Shown here: piece by piece, positions 25,371-34,891 of the stretch | Layout: the number at the start of each line of letters is the position of its first letter | Position numbering within the stretch: position 1 is the stretch's first letter | Assembly: GCA_963822985.1 (NCBI GenBank) | Contig: CAWGJU010000003.1 | Coordinates: forward strand, 1-64,000 | Source of the DNA: Thermohalobaculum sp963822985 | Lineage (GTDB): Bacteria > Pseudomonadota > Alphaproteobacteria > Rhodobacterales > Rhodobacteraceae | Direction of reading: 5' to 3' | DNA: 64,000 bases | Position numbers and translations under genes: made by a program | Notes under the pieces: generated by a model | What the model saw: only the letters and a program-made list of their open reading frames with translations | Told to the model about the DNA's origin: nothing | Databases searched by the model: none

Positions 25371-27104
25371 ATGTCCGCCAGCGACCGACCGACCGACCGT
25401 CCGACCGACCATCCGACTGTCGCCGAGTGGATCGCCCGGTTCCTTCAGGGTCGCGGCGTCGACCGCATCTTCGGGCTCCAGGGCGGGCACATCCAGCCGG
25501 TCTGGGACTGGCTCGGGCGCCTGGGCGTGCAGATCGTCGACGTCCGCGACGAGGGCGCCGCCGTCCATATGGCGCAGGCTCATGCCGAGCTGACGGGCGG
25601 CTTCGCGGTCGCCATGGCGACCGCCGGGCCCGGCGTGACGAACTGCGTTACCGCCATGGCGAACGCCGACCTCTCGCGCGCGCCCGTCCTGCTGATCGGC
25701 GGCTGCACGTCGCGCCCGCAAGTCAACATGGGGCCGCTGCAGGACATCGACCATGTCGGCATCCTGCGCCCGGTCACGCGCGTGGCGCGCACCCTGCGGG
25801 TTCCCGACCAGGTCATCCGCGAGGTCGACTTCGCCGTTGCGCAGATGCTTGGCGACGGCGGCGTGCCCGGCCCCGCCTATCTCGAGATCCCGACCGACGT
25901 GCTGCGCGCCGAGGTTGCCCGCAACCTGGTGCTCGACGAGTGGATGGCGCGCAAGCGCCCGCGCCGTCCGTCGCCCGAGCACGAAGCCGTCGCCGCCGCC
26001 GCCGAGGCGATCTGGTCGGCCAAGAAGCCGTCCATCGTCACCGGGCTCGGCGCCCGCGGCGCCGGCACCGAGCTGCGCGCGCTGCTCGATGCGACGGGCG
26101 CCGTCTATCTCGACACGCAGGAGAGCCGCGGGCTGGTGCCGACGGACCACCCGTCGGTCGTCGGCGCCATGCGCGCGCAGGTCATGGCCGAGACGGACCT
26201 CGTCGTGCTGGTCGGCCGCCGGCTCGACTATCAGCTCGGCTATGGCTCGCCGGCCGTCTTCCCGAACGCCCGTTTCGTTCGCATAGCGGCGACGCCCGGC
26301 GAGCTGATCGACAACCGCCGCGGCCAGCCCGAGCTGATGGCCGACCCCGCCCAGGCGCTGGCCGCCATCGTCGAGACCGCCGGCAATCGCGCGCCGGCCG
26401 CCGACCGCGCCTGGTCGGAGGGTCTGCGCCGCCGCCACATCGAGCGCGCCGAAAAGGCGGCCGCCGCCCCCCTGCCCGCGACGGGCGACGGCAAGATCCA
26501 CCCGATGGCGATCTTCCGGGCGCTGGGCGAGATCGCCGATCCCGACCACCTCGCCATCGCCGATGGCGGCGACCTGCTCAGCTTTGCCCGCGTCGGGCTG
26601 ACCAGCCGGCACTACATGGATTCGGGCACCTTCGGCTGCCTCGGCGTCGGCGTGCCTTATGCCATCGCCGCCGCGTTGCACGACCCCTCGCGCCAGGTCA
26701 TCGTCACCACCGGCGACGGCGCCTTCGGCTTCAACGCCATGGAGATCGACACCGCCGTCCGGCACCGGGCGAAGATCGTCGTCATCGTCTCGAACAACGC
26801 CGCCTGGAACATCGAGCGGTATGACCAGGAGACGAATTATGGCGGCCGCGTCGTCGGCACCACGCTCGGCGATGCCGACTACGCCGCCATGGCCCGCGCC
26901 CTGGGCGCGCATGGCGAGCGGGTGACCGACCCCGCCGACCTGGCGCAAGCGATCCGCCGCGCCATCGCCAACGCGCCGGCGCTGGTCGACGTCGTCACCT
27001 CGCAGGATGCGGTGTCGTCCGACGCCACCAAGGGCCTCGGCTTCGTCCCCGACTACCAGGCGCTGACGCCCTGGAACGACGCCGAGCTTGCACGGAGGGG
27101 CTGA
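25371..27104 (+). CDS. Thiamine-pyrophosphate enzyme, acetolactate-synthase-like
   Basis: 577 residues with the three-domain TPP layout: N-terminal pyrimidine domain with catalytic Glu61 (RDEGAAVHMAQ), a central domain, and the C-terminal domain with TPP motif GDGAFGFNAMEIDTAVRH at 448-465 and Asn475. These enzymes decarboxylate or ligate 2-keto acids; the substrate is open (benzoylformate-, oxalyl-CoA- or acetolactate-type). GGAGGAG precedes the ATG. Its stop shares bases with the next ATG (TGATG), coupling it to an acyl-CoA ligase. Codons 5-16 come from a tetranucleotide repeat. Confidence 0.88.
   Translation: MSASDRPTDRPTDHPTVAEWIARFLQGRGVDRIFGLQGGHIQPVWDWLGRLGVQIVDVRDEGAAVHMAQAHAELTGGFAVAMATAGPGVTNCVTAMANADLSRAPVLLIGGCTSRPQVNMGPLQDIDHVGILRPVTRVARTLRVPDQVIREVDFAVAQMLGDGGVPGPAYLEIPTDVLRAEVARNLVLDEWMARKRPRRPSPEHEAVAAAAEAIWSAKKPSIVTGLGARGAGTELRALLDATGAVYLDTQESRGLVPTDHPSVVGAMRAQVMAETDLVVLVGRRLDYQLGYGSPAVFPNARFVRIAATPGELIDNRRGQPELMADPAQALAAIVETAGNRAPAADRAWSEGLRRRHIERAEKAAAAPLPATGDGKIHPMAIFRALGEIADPDHLAIADGGDLLSFARVGLTSRHYMDSGTFGCLGVGVPYAIAAALHDPSRQVIVTTGDGAFGFNAMEIDTAVRHRAKIVVIVSNNAAWNIERYDQETNYGGRVVGTTLGDADYAAMARALGAHGERVTDPADLAQAIRRAIANAPALVDVVTSQDAVSSDATKGLGFVPDYQALTPWNDAELARRG
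25383..25410 (+). repeat. GACC tetranucleotide repeat in the TPP enzyme start
   Basis: Four GACC units, one GTCC, then two more GACC units, starting 12 bases after the ATG and encoding DRPTDRPTDHPT-like residues. Four-base units change the frame when they slip, as in phase-variable genes, though this tract is short. Confidence 0.7.
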
Positions 27105-28753
27105 TGCCGGGCATGGAGTACGGCGATCCCGCCGCCTACGGAACGCTCTACGAGACGTTTCGCCAGACCCTCGCCCGCTGGGGCGACCGCCCGGCCTATG
27201 GCGTGCCCGCCATGGCGAAACGGCCCTACCACCCCGACGGCAAGACCTATAGCTGGAACGAGATCGGCGCCGGCGCGGAAGAGCTGCGGCAGCGCTATGC
27301 CGATGCCGGCTACGGCCACGGCCATCGCGTCGCCATACTGGCGCACCAGCGGCCCGAGTTCTTCTTTCATTGGTACGCGCTGAACGCGCTCGGCGTCTCG
27401 GTGGTGCCGATCAACCCCGACTACCGCGAGGGCGAGATCGCCTACCTCATGGAGCACTCCGAGGCCCGGCTCGCGCTCGCCATCGATTCGCGCCTCGACG
27501 ATCTGCGCGCCGTGCAAAAGCAATCCGGCGACACCTTCTCCGTCGTCTCCTTCGACGACCCGCCCGATCCCTTGCCCCAGGCGCGCACGCCGCCTTCGCC
27601 CGGCCGGCCCGACCACGCGACCGAGGCGGCGCTCCTCTACACCTCCGGCACCACCGGGCGGCCCAAGGGCTGCATCCAGACCAACGAACACTTCCACAGC
27701 TTCGGCACCTTCTATCTCTCGCATGGCGGCCTTTACGAGATGCACGAGGGCAGCGAGCGCATGTACAACCCGCTGCCGCTGCACCACGCCAACGCGCTGT
27801 CGATTTCCACGCAGGCCATGCTGCTGACAGGCGGCTGCCTGATCTTTCCCGACCGCTTCCACGCCTCGACCTGGTGGCGCGAGCTGGTCGAGACCGATGC
27901 CACCTGCTGCCACATGCAGGGCATCATCCCGAACGTGCTGCTCAAGCTGCCGCCCTCCGAGCTCGACCGCGCGCATCGCGTCCGCTTCGCCAACTGCGCC
28001 GGCATCGAGCCCGTCCACCACCGCCCCTTCGAGGAGCGCTTCGGCTTTCCCGTGGTCGAGATGTGGTCCATGTCCGAGGTCGGCCGGCTGATCTGCGACA
28101 ATGTCGAGCCGCGCCGCATCGACGAGCGCGCCATGGGCCGCGCCGTGCCGGGCTGCGACGCCATGGTGGTCGACCCCGAGATGCGCGAGCTGCCCGACGG
28201 CGCGCCGGGCGAGTTCGTCGTGCGCCACAGCGCCGCAACCCCCCGCAAGGGGTTCTTCTCCGGGTATTTGAAGGACCAGAAGGCGACGGACGAGGCCTGG
28301 CGCGGCGGCTGGTTCCACAGCGGCGATGTCGCCCGGCGTGACAGGGACGGCATGTTCATCTTCGTCGACCGGCTGAAGCACATCATCCGCCGCTCGGGCG
28401 AGAACATCGCCGCCGCCGAGATCGAGGAGGCCGTGATTGCCCACCCCAAGGTCCGCCAGGTCGCCGTGATCCCCGTCCCCGACGCCATGCGCGAGGAGGA
28501 AATCATGGCGTGCATCGTCCCGCAGGACGGCGCCGAGCCCGGCGAGGCACTAGCGCGCGAGCTCCTGGAGGACGCCATGGCAAAGATGGCCTACTTCAAG
28601 GCGCCGGCCTGGTTCGTCTTCTTGGACGACCTGCCGATGGGCACCTCGGCCAAGCTGGTAAAACGGGCGATTTTTCCCGAGAACGACGACCCGCGCGAGC
28701 ACCCCGGCGCCATCGACCTGCGCGCCCTCAAGCGCCCGCCGGCCTCGGGCTGA
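27104..28753 (+). CDS. AMP-dependent acyl-CoA ligase
   Basis: 549 residues of the ANL superfamily. The ATP/AMP signature YTSGTTGRPKG is at 179-189, the acyl-site region MWSMSEVG follows, then GWFHSGDVARRD and RLKHIIRRSGENIAAAEIEE, with the C-terminal catalytic lysine in GTSAKLVKRAIF. It resembles the CaiC/DitJ-type ligases and activates a carboxylic acid to its CoA ester. Translation is coupled to the TPP enzyme, so its substrate is probably that enzyme's product or substrate. Confidence 0.9.
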   Translation: MPGMEYGDPAAYGTLYETFRQTLARWGDRPAYGVPAMAKRPYHPDGKTYSWNEIGAGAEELRQRYADAGYGHGHRVAILAHQRPEFFFHWYALNALGVSVVPINPDYREGEIAYLMEHSEARLALAIDSRLDDLRAVQKQSGDTFSVVSFDDPPDPLPQARTPPSPGRPDHATEAALLYTSGTTGRPKGCIQTNEHFHSFGTFYLSHGGLYEMHEGSERMYNPLPLHHANALSISTQAMLLTGGCLIFPDRFHASTWWRELVETDATCCHMQGIIPNVLLKLPPSELDRAHRVRFANCAGIEPVHHRPFEERFGFPVVEMWSMSEVGRLICDNVEPRRIDERAMGRAVPGCDAMVVDPEMRELPDGAPGEFVVRHSAATPRKGFFSGYLKDQKATDEAWRGGWFHSGDVARRDRDGMFIFVDRLKHIIRRSGENIAAAEIEEAVIAHPKVRQVAVIPVPDAMREEEIMACIVPQDGAEPGEALARELLEDAMAKMAYFKAPAWFVFLDDLPMGTSAKLVKRAIFPENDDPREHPGAIDLRALKRPPASG

Positions 28754-28953
28754 GCCGCCCCCAGCGGCGGGGACGATCCGACGGCCAAGGCCATGACGCT
28801 CCCGCCATTCAGGGCGGGGTGGACCCCCACCCTGCGGTTCGTAGAGGCTGGCCCGAGCAGGATTCTTGCAGGGCGGGCTCCACCCCACCCCCGAGCCTCG
28901 TTCGAGTAAGGCGCCGCACCAAGCCTTTCGCAGAAGATTCGACCCACCCGGCC
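28754..28953. terminator. Intergenic hairpins between the ligase and galU
   Basis: Converging genes flank this stretch. GGGTGG and CCACCC pair around 28819-28834, and a related GGGCGGG...CCCACCCCC block follows at 28872-28892. These probably act as terminators. No gene is seen. Confidence 0.4.
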
Positions 28954-29852
28954 CTACTCGGCGGCCGCCAGGTTCAGGTCCAGCCCCTGCAGGAAATCAC
29001 GCACCGCCGGCCCGACGTCGCTCGCGCGCCAGCGCGAAGGCGATCGTCGCCTGCAGATAGCCACGCTTCGAGCCGCAATCGTAGCGCGTGCCCTCGAAGC
29101 GAAAGCCATAGACCGGCTCCGGCCCGCCGATCTGCGCCGCGATCGCGTCCGTCAGCTGGATCTCGCCGCCGGCGCCCCGCTCGGTCTCGCTCAAGCTCTC
29201 CATGACGCGCGGCGAGAGGATATAGCGGCCGATGACCGCCAGCGTCGACGGCGCGTCCTCGGGCTTGGGCTTCTCGACCAGCCCGCGCGCCCTGACCAGC
29301 GGCCCGCGCTCCTCCTCGGGGTCGATCACGCCATAGGAGGCCGTCTGCTCGCGCGGCACCTCGACGGTCGCCACCATGGAGCCGCCGCCGGCCTCGGCAT
29401 AGGCCTCGACCATCTGCGCGAGACAGGGGCGCTCGCCCGCGATGATGTCGTCCGGCAGGATCACGGCGAATGGCTCGTCGCCGACCAGCCGGCGGGCGCA
29501 CCAGACCGCATGGCCGAGCCCCAGCGCCTCCTGCTGGCGGACATAGGCGATGGCGCCGGACGGCATGGTCGACTTCTCGACCGCGGCCAGCAGCTCGGTT
29601 TTGCCGGATTTCTGCAGTGTTCGCTCGAGCTCGGGTGCCGAGTCGAAATAATCCTCCAGCGCCGACTTGCCCTTTGCGGTGACGAAGATGAACTCGTCGA
29701 TGCCGGCGGCGCGCGCCTCGTCGATGCCGTACTGGATCAGCGGCCGGTCGATCAGCGGCAGCATCTCCTTGGGGACCGACTTCGTCGCCGGCAGGAACCG
29801 GGTGCCAAGCCCGGCGACCGGGAAAACTGCTGTGCGGACTCTTCTTCGACAT
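28954..29852 (-). pseudogene. galU: UTP-glucose-1-phosphate uridylyltransferase, two +1 frameshifts
   Basis: The core reads FPVAGLGTRFLPATKSVPKE (nucleotide-binding loop), VRQQEALGLGHAVWCARRLV, FAVILPDDI, VEKPKPEDAPSTLAVIGRYI and GSKRGYLQA, full GalU consensus. It makes UDP-glucose for envelope polysaccharides. One extra base near 29838 separates MSKK from VRTAVFPVAG, and one near 29035 separates LAR from SDVGPAVRDFLQGLDLNLAA. Removing both gives 298 residues. Since galU is widely important, sequencing error is a likely explanation. Confidence 0.9.
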
Positions 29853-29951
29853 TTTCGGCTCCTGCTTTCCTGGCCGCCGGTCGGCGCCGGCCCACGCCTT
29901 ACGCCCGACCCCGCCCCCGCGTTGCCAGCGGGACGCAAGGCCAGCTCTGCT

Positions 29952-30752
29952 TCACGGCGTTCCCCGCTCGGCCAGCACCGCGTCGACACGCGGTATGTCC
30001 TCGGGGTTGTTCACCTCCCAGAACCGGGCGCCGCGGCTGGCCACCTCGACGCAGCGGACCGCAATGCCGTGCTCGAGAAGACGCAGCTGCTCCAGCCCCT
30101 CGCAGCGCTCGAGCGGCCCCGGTTCCAGCGCCCGGTAGGCCGCGAGCGTCACCGGCCGATAGGCATAGATGCCGACATGGTGGAAGACCGGCACGATCCC
30201 GTCGAGCGCCCGCTCCGGGCCCGTGAAGGGGATCACTTCCTTGGAGAAGTAGAGCGCCCGCCCGTCGCGGTCGAAGACCGCAGTCGTGGCGCCGACCCGG
30301 CCCTCGCTGCGGTCCTCGAGAAAGCTCTCCAGCGCCTCGGCGTCGCAGCGCAGCACCGGGGTCGCGACCAGAACCTCCGGGTCGGCGCGCATCGCCAGCA
30401 CCAGCTCCTCGACGAACCAGGGCGGCGTCAGCGGCGCGTCGCCCTGCAGGTTCACGACGATGTCGGGCGCCGGGTGCAGGCCGCGGATCGCCTCGGCGCA
30501 GCGCTCGGTGCCGTTGGCGCAATCGGGCGAGGTCATCACCGCGCGCCCGCCGAACCGCTCGACCTCGTCGACGATGCGCGCATCGTCCGTCGCGACGAGG
30601 CAGGCGTCGATGCCCTGCACGGCAAGCGCCGCCTCCCAGCTGCGCTCGATCACCGTCTTGTCGAGGCCTGTCGCCCCCCGCAGCGGCGCCAGCATCTTGC
30701 CGGGAAAGCGCGAGGAGTCGTAGCGCGCCGGGATGACGATGATCGCGCTCAT
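29952..30752 (-). CDS. kdsB: 3-deoxy-manno-octulosonate cytidylyltransferase
   Basis: 266 residues. The N-terminal MSAIIVIPARYDSSRFPGKM has the Arg10...Arg15-x-Pro-x-Lys19 CTP-binding signature. It continues with VNLQGDAPL, FDRDGRALYFSKEVIPF and HHVGIYAYR. It activates Kdo with CTP for lipopolysaccharide inner core. Only 40 bases separate it from cysQ upstream. The motif LQGDAP differs from the commoner LQGDEP at the acidic residue, a variation I cannot evaluate further. Confidence 0.93.
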   Translation of the reverse strand: MSAIIVIPARYDSSRFPGKMLAPLRGATGLDKTVIERSWEAALAVQGIDACLVATDDARIVDEVERFGGRAVMTSPDCANGTERCAEAIRGLHPAPDIVVNLQGDAPLTPPWFVEELVLAMRADPEVLVATPVLRCDAEALESFLEDRSEGRVGATTAVFDRDGRALYFSKEVIPFTGPERALDGIVPVFHHVGIYAYRPVTLAAYRALEPGPLERCEGLEQLRLLEHGIAVRCVEVASRGARFWEVNNPEDIPRVDAVLAERGTP

Positions 30753-30792
30753 GGGCACCGGGCCGTTCGCCTGCGGAGTGTGCGGCACCCTG

Positions 30793-31575
30793 TCACAATT
30801 CGACGCCCGGCGCCATGGCGAGGAAGAACGGGTTCTCCCATCCCGGCTTGCCGTAGCGCAGCTCGGCATGATCGTCATAGCGCAGCACCAGCCCGCCGGC
30901 GGCGCGCAGGACCGCGTGGCCGGCGGCCGTGTCCCACTCCATGGTGCGCCCCAGGCGCGGGTAGAAATCGGCCTCGCCGGCCGCCAGCAGGCAGAACTTG
31001 ATCGACGACCCGGCGCTGCGGAACTCGGCCACCTCGAAGCCGGCGATATAGTCGTCGGTCGCCTTGTCGCGATGCGATCTGGACGCAATGACGATCAGCG
31101 CCGCGTTGTCCGGTTTCGAGACATGGATTGCCCGTTCCGAGCCCCCGACGATCGCATCCCCCTCGACCGCCGCCTCGACGGCGCCGCCGTCGCGCGTCGC
31201 CCACAGGCGGCCGCGCGCCGGGGCGTAGACCACCCCCGCGACCGGCCGCCCTTCCTCGATCAGCGCGATGTTGACGGTGAAATCGCCCTCGCGGCGGACG
31301 AACTCCTTGGTGCCGTCCAGCGGATCGACCAGGAAGAACCGCCGATGCCCCGTCTCGGCGTGGCTTGCCGACGATTCCTCGGTCACGGCAGGTGTTTCCG
31401 GAAAGGCCGCCGCCAGGCCTTCGGCGATGGCGCGGTCGGCCGCCAGATCGGCGGCCGTCACCGGGCTTGCATCGGCCTTTGCCTCGAGCTCCAGCTCGCC
31501 CGAGCGGTAGACCTCCATGATCCGCGCCCCGGCGTCGAGCGCGATGGCCGTGATCACCCGTTCCAGCTCGCCCAT
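30793..31575 (-). CDS. cysQ: 3'(2'),5'-bisphosphate nucleotidase CysQ
   Basis: 260 residues of the inositol-monophosphatase fold. Metal ligands are seen in TEESS (66-70), DPLDGTKEF at 84-92 and the C-terminal EWDTAAGHAVLRAAGG. CysQ removes 3'-phosphate from PAP formed in sulfate assimilation. The order cysQ-kdsB-galU on one strand suggests an envelope/nucleotide-sugar operon. Confidence 0.94.
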   Translation of the reverse strand: MGELERVITAIALDAGARIMEVYRSGELELEAKADASPVTAADLAADRAIAEGLAAAFPETPAVTEESSASHAETGHRRFFLVDPLDGTKEFVRREGDFTVNIALIEEGRPVAGVVYAPARGRLWATRDGGAVEAAVEGDAIVGGSERAIHVSKPDNAALIVIASRSHRDKATDDYIAGFEVAEFRSAGSSIKFCLLAAGEADFYPRLGRTMEWDTAAGHAVLRAAGGLVLRYDDHAELRYGKPGWENPFFLAMAPGVEL

Positions 31576-31857
31576 GCCGCCCCGTCGCCTTGCGATCCGC
31601 TCCGCACAGGCTTGGGTCTAGCCGCTCGGCCGGGGATCCCACAACGACCGAATCGCCCAGGACCACGGGGCGCGTCGACGCAGCGTCGGCTGCACCCCCC
31701 TCAATACCGCCGCAGACACAAAACCTTGCACGGAACTTGCAGGAAAGTCGACCAACCTAACCTTTGTTGCGCCACGCCCTCGCCTAGAGACGACACGAGA
31801 CGGGGTTAGGCGAGACGAGGCACGGCTGATGCGAACTGCGGCTTGCGGGAGGCTCAA

Positions 31858-32817
31858 ATGGACCGGCGCGACTTCCTGATGCTCTGCACTGCGGCGACGC
31901 TGGCCGGTTGCGGCGGCGGCGCGGCGCTCGACCTGTCCGAGATCGACGACCGCTGGCCGCCCGAAGGGCGGTTCGTCCAGGCCATGGGCTTGCGCATCCA
32001 CGCCTGGGAGCGCGGCGAGGGCCAGCCGGTGGTCCTGCTGCACGGCGCCAACGGCAATCTGCGCGACTGGACGTTCGATGTCGCGCCACGAATCGCGCGG
32101 GGCTACCGCGCGGTAGCCTTCGACCGGCCGGGCAATGGCTGGTCCGAGCGACCGACCGAGGGCGCCGGCGACCCGGCCGTCCAGGCCCGCATCCTCCATG
32201 CTGCCGCCAGCGAGATGGGCGTGCACCGGCCGATCCTCGTCGGCCACAGCTGGGGCGCGGCGCTCGCCATGGCCTGGGCGCTCGCCTATCCGGACGAGGT
32301 CGCCGGGGTCGTCACGGTCTCGGGCGCCGTCATGCCCTGGGGCGACCAGCCGATGCTGGCCGAGATGATCGGCCTCGACCGCCTGCTGATCGGCTTCTAC
32401 TTCGACCATCTGCAATCGTCGAGCAACGGCGTGGCGGGTTTCGTGCAGCGGATCTTCCGGCCGCAGGAGCCGCCGCCCGGTTATGTCGACTATATCGGCG
32501 GCCAGCTGGCGCTGCGTCCCGAGACGGTGGCGGCGAACATCGACGATATCGGCACGCTGAACAGGGCGCTCCGCCGCCAGGCGCCGGGCTATCCGCGGCT
32601 CGACATGCCCGTCGAGATCATCAGCGGCGGGGCGGACTTCATCATCGAGCCCGAGCGCCAGCCGATCCCCTTCGCGGCCTCGCTGCAGCGTCCCCGGCTG
32701 ACGCTGCTCGATGGCGTCGGCCACATGGCGCACCATGCGGCACCCGACGAGCTGCTCGCCGCGCTCGACCGGATCGCCCGGGCCGCCCGGGTCGCCCATA
32801 TCGACAGTCGGGTTTGA
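31858..32817 (+). CDS. Alpha/beta hydrolase, lipoprotein-type signal
   Basis: 319 residues. MDRRDFLMLCTAATLAGCGG combines a twin-arginine-like start with a lipobox (LAGC at 15-18), so the enzyme is exported and probably lipid-anchored. The fold shows the oxyanion region LLHGANGNLRDW, the nucleophile elbow GHSWG (Ser131), and a late His in VGHMAHHA. Substrate unknown. GGGAGG precedes ATG 31858, so I prefer it to the in-frame ATG at 31843. A 282-base gene-free stretch lies upstream. Confidence 0.87.
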   Translation: MDRRDFLMLCTAATLAGCGGGAALDLSEIDDRWPPEGRFVQAMGLRIHAWERGEGQPVVLLHGANGNLRDWTFDVAPRIARGYRAVAFDRPGNGWSERPTEGAGDPAVQARILHAAASEMGVHRPILVGHSWGAALAMAWALAYPDEVAGVVTVSGAVMPWGDQPMLAEMIGLDRLLIGFYFDHLQSSSNGVAGFVQRIFRPQEPPPGYVDYIGGQLALRPETVAANIDDIGTLNRALRRQAPGYPRLDMPVEIISGGADFIIEPERQPIPFAASLQRPRLTLLDGVGHMAHHAAPDELLAALDRIARAARVAHIDSRV

Positions 32818-32914
32818 GGCGAAGCTCCCGCGTGACCCTGCCGCGCAACCGTCCTGACCCTTTGCAATCCGCGATGCCATCGCCATCTTCGCACCTCGCA
32901 TTTCCGAGGGTCCG

Positions 32915-33364
32915 ATGGGCGTTCCCGATCCAGTTCACGACAGCCAGTTCTACCAGGGCGTGCCGCTCCGCCGTTTCGTCGCCTTCTGCATCGACCTGGC
33001 AATCATCATCGGGCTTTGGTGCGCCGTGCTGATCCTGGGCGTGCTGGTCTCGATCCTGACGCTGGGCGTCGCCACGCCTATGGCCGTGGTGATCTTCTCG
33101 GCGACGAGCTTCCTCTATCGCTGGGCGATGCTGACCCAGCGCTCGGCGACGCTCGGCATGATCGGGACCGGCATCGAGGTGCGCAGCGCCACCGGCGGCC
33201 CGGTCGATCCGCTCACGGCGTTCCTGCACGTCGCGGGCTTCTACGTTTCGGTCTTCTTCACCCCGCTCCTGGTGATCGGCTGGCTCGTGATGGCGGTCTC
33301 GCCGCATCGGCGGTTGCTGCACGACCTCGTTCTCGGCACCGTGGTCATCAACCGCCCTGCCTGA
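32915..33364 (+). CDS. RDD-family membrane protein
   Basis: 149 residues: a short N-terminal tail, the Arg/Asp-bearing segment PLRRFVAFCIDLAIIIGLW that names the family, three hydrophobic helices, and the conserved RSATLGMIGTGIEVRS and HRRLLHDLVLGTVVI. RDD proteins are inner-membrane and mostly uncharacterised; some are ion antiporters. It precedes bpt on the same strand with a gap of about 90 bases. Confidence 0.9.
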   Translation: MGVPDPVHDSQFYQGVPLRRFVAFCIDLAIIIGLWCAVLILGVLVSILTLGVATPMAVVIFSATSFLYRWAMLTQRSATLGMIGTGIEVRSATGGPVDPLTAFLHVAGFYVSVFFTPLLVIGWLVMAVSPHRRLLHDLVLGTVVINRPA

Positions 33365-33455
33365 GAGGCGGCAGAGCGAGGATCACATGGTGCCTCGTGA
33401 CAACCGGATTTTATCCGCTATCGTGCTTTGTTGACGGACCCGCCCGGAGGCTGAA

Positions 33456-34253
33456 TTGAGTCACCACGAATCCTCGCTGAAGGCGCAATTCTATCTGACC
33501 GCGCCGCAGCCTTGCGCCTATTTGGAAGGTCGCGAGGAACGCAAGGTATTCACGACGCTGAACGGCAGCGGCGCCGTCAGCGTCAACAACGCACTCAGCC
33601 ATAAGGGTTTTCGGCGCAGCCAGTCCGTCATCTACCGGCCGGCCTGCGTCGGCTGCTCGGCCTGCATGTCGATCCGCATACCCGTCCGCGCCTTCGAGCC
33701 CAGCCGCGCCCAGCGCCGCATCCAGCGTCGCAATGCCGACATCAGCCGCCGCCCTTGCGAGGCCTGGGCGACCGAAACGCAGTTCGCGCTCTTCCGCCGC
33801 TACTTGAACGAGCGCCATGCCGATGGCGGCATGGCCGACATGGACGCCTTCGACTACGCCTCGATGGTCGACGAGACGCCCGTCAACACCATGGTGGTCG
33901 AGTACACCCAGCAGGACGAGCTGGGCGCGACGCGGCTGGTGGCCGCCTGCCTCAGCGACGTGCTGGGCGACGGCCTCTCGATGGTCTATTCATTTTTCGA
34001 GCCCGCGCTCGCCGACCGCAGCCTCGGCGCCTTCATGATCCTCGATCACATTGCCATGGCCCGCGAGATGGGGCTGGCCTACATCTATCTTGGCTACTGG
34101 GTCGCCGGCTCGCGCAAGATGGACTACAAGATCGGCTACCGCCCCTTCGAGCTGTGCGACGGCGCGACCTGGCGGCGCTTTCACGCGCGCGAGGAGGTCG
34201 ACGCCTGGCAGGCCCAGCGCCTGCGCGTCGTCCAGGACCGGCTGCTCGGCTGA
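33456..34253 (+). CDS. bpt: Aspartate/glutamate leucyltransferase
   Basis: 265 residues starting at TTG 33456 with GGAGG 6 bases upstream; MSHHESSLKAQFYLTAPQPC is the family N-terminus. The Cys cluster YRPACVGCSAC (64, 67, 70) and FRRSQSVIYRP are conserved, as are the C-terminal YIYLGYWVAGSRKMDYKIGY and RPFELCDG. Bpt transfers leucine to N-terminal Asp or Glu of proteins, marking them for ClpSAP degradation (N-degron pathway). Confidence 0.94.
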   Translation: MSHHESSLKAQFYLTAPQPCAYLEGREERKVFTTLNGSGAVSVNNALSHKGFRRSQSVIYRPACVGCSACMSIRIPVRAFEPSRAQRRIQRRNADISRRPCEAWATETQFALFRRYLNERHADGGMADMDAFDYASMVDETPVNTMVVEYTQQDELGATRLVAACLSDVLGDGLSMVYSFFEPALADRSLGAFMILDHIAMAREMGLAYIYLGYWVAGSRKMDYKIGYRPFELCDGATWRRFHAREEVDAWQAQRLRVVQDRLLG

Positions 34254-34259
34254 CGTCGC

Positions 34260-34770
34260 CTAGCGCTTGGCCGCCGCACTTTCCCGGCGCAGGCGATAGA
34301 CCGTCTGCTGGTCGATCCCGCCGGCCCCCAACCCTCTCGACTGCCTGAAGCTGTCCACCGCCGCCGCCGTGCTGGCGCCATAGACGCCATCGATCGGCCC
34401 GTAATAGAGCGCGAGATCGACCAGAGCGCGCTGGACGACGGTGACCGTCATCCGGTCTCGCGCCCGGTGGCACTGATCGTGCCGTGGCCGTGTGTCGACG
34501 CCTGGGCTGGCGGAACCGGTCGGGCGGGCTGTGCCGACTGGGCAGGCGGCGCCGGCCGGGTCGGCTGCACCGGCTGGGCGGGCGCCGACAAGGCGGCCTC
34601 GGTGCAATAGCGCTCGACGCAGGCGCCATAGGCCGGGTCGGTTTGCCCTTGGAATTGGCGAGGCAGCGCCAGACGCAGCGCTGCTGCTCCATCTCGTCCA
34701 CTGACAGCGCGACCGACGGCGCAAAGGGAAGCGCCGCGACAGATATGACCAACAGAATGCATCGCCGCAT
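34260..34770 (-). pseudogene. Secreted protein with C-terminal peptidoglycan-binding-like domain, two -1 frameshifts
   Basis: A signal peptide (MRRCILLVISVAALPFAPSV) leads to SVDEMEQQRCVWRCLANSKG. One missing base later the text continues TDPAYGACVERYCTEAALSA and a Pro/Ala/Gln-rich linker. A second missing base leads to MTVTVVQRALVDLALYYGPI, DGVYGASTAAAVDSFRQSRG, the PG_binding_1 pattern. The whole would be about 170 residues, exported to the periplasm. Both lesions are apparent deletions, opposite in sign to the 19-24 kb series. Confidence 0.7.
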
Positions 34771-34891
34771 CGCGCCGAACCTCCCCGCTCGGATCGGTGC
34801 CAGCATCTCGCCAGCCGATCCGAAGCTATCACAGGCCACGCGCGGTCGCTCAAGGCGCGGAATAATCGCAGGTTCCGTCGGGACGCCCGTC

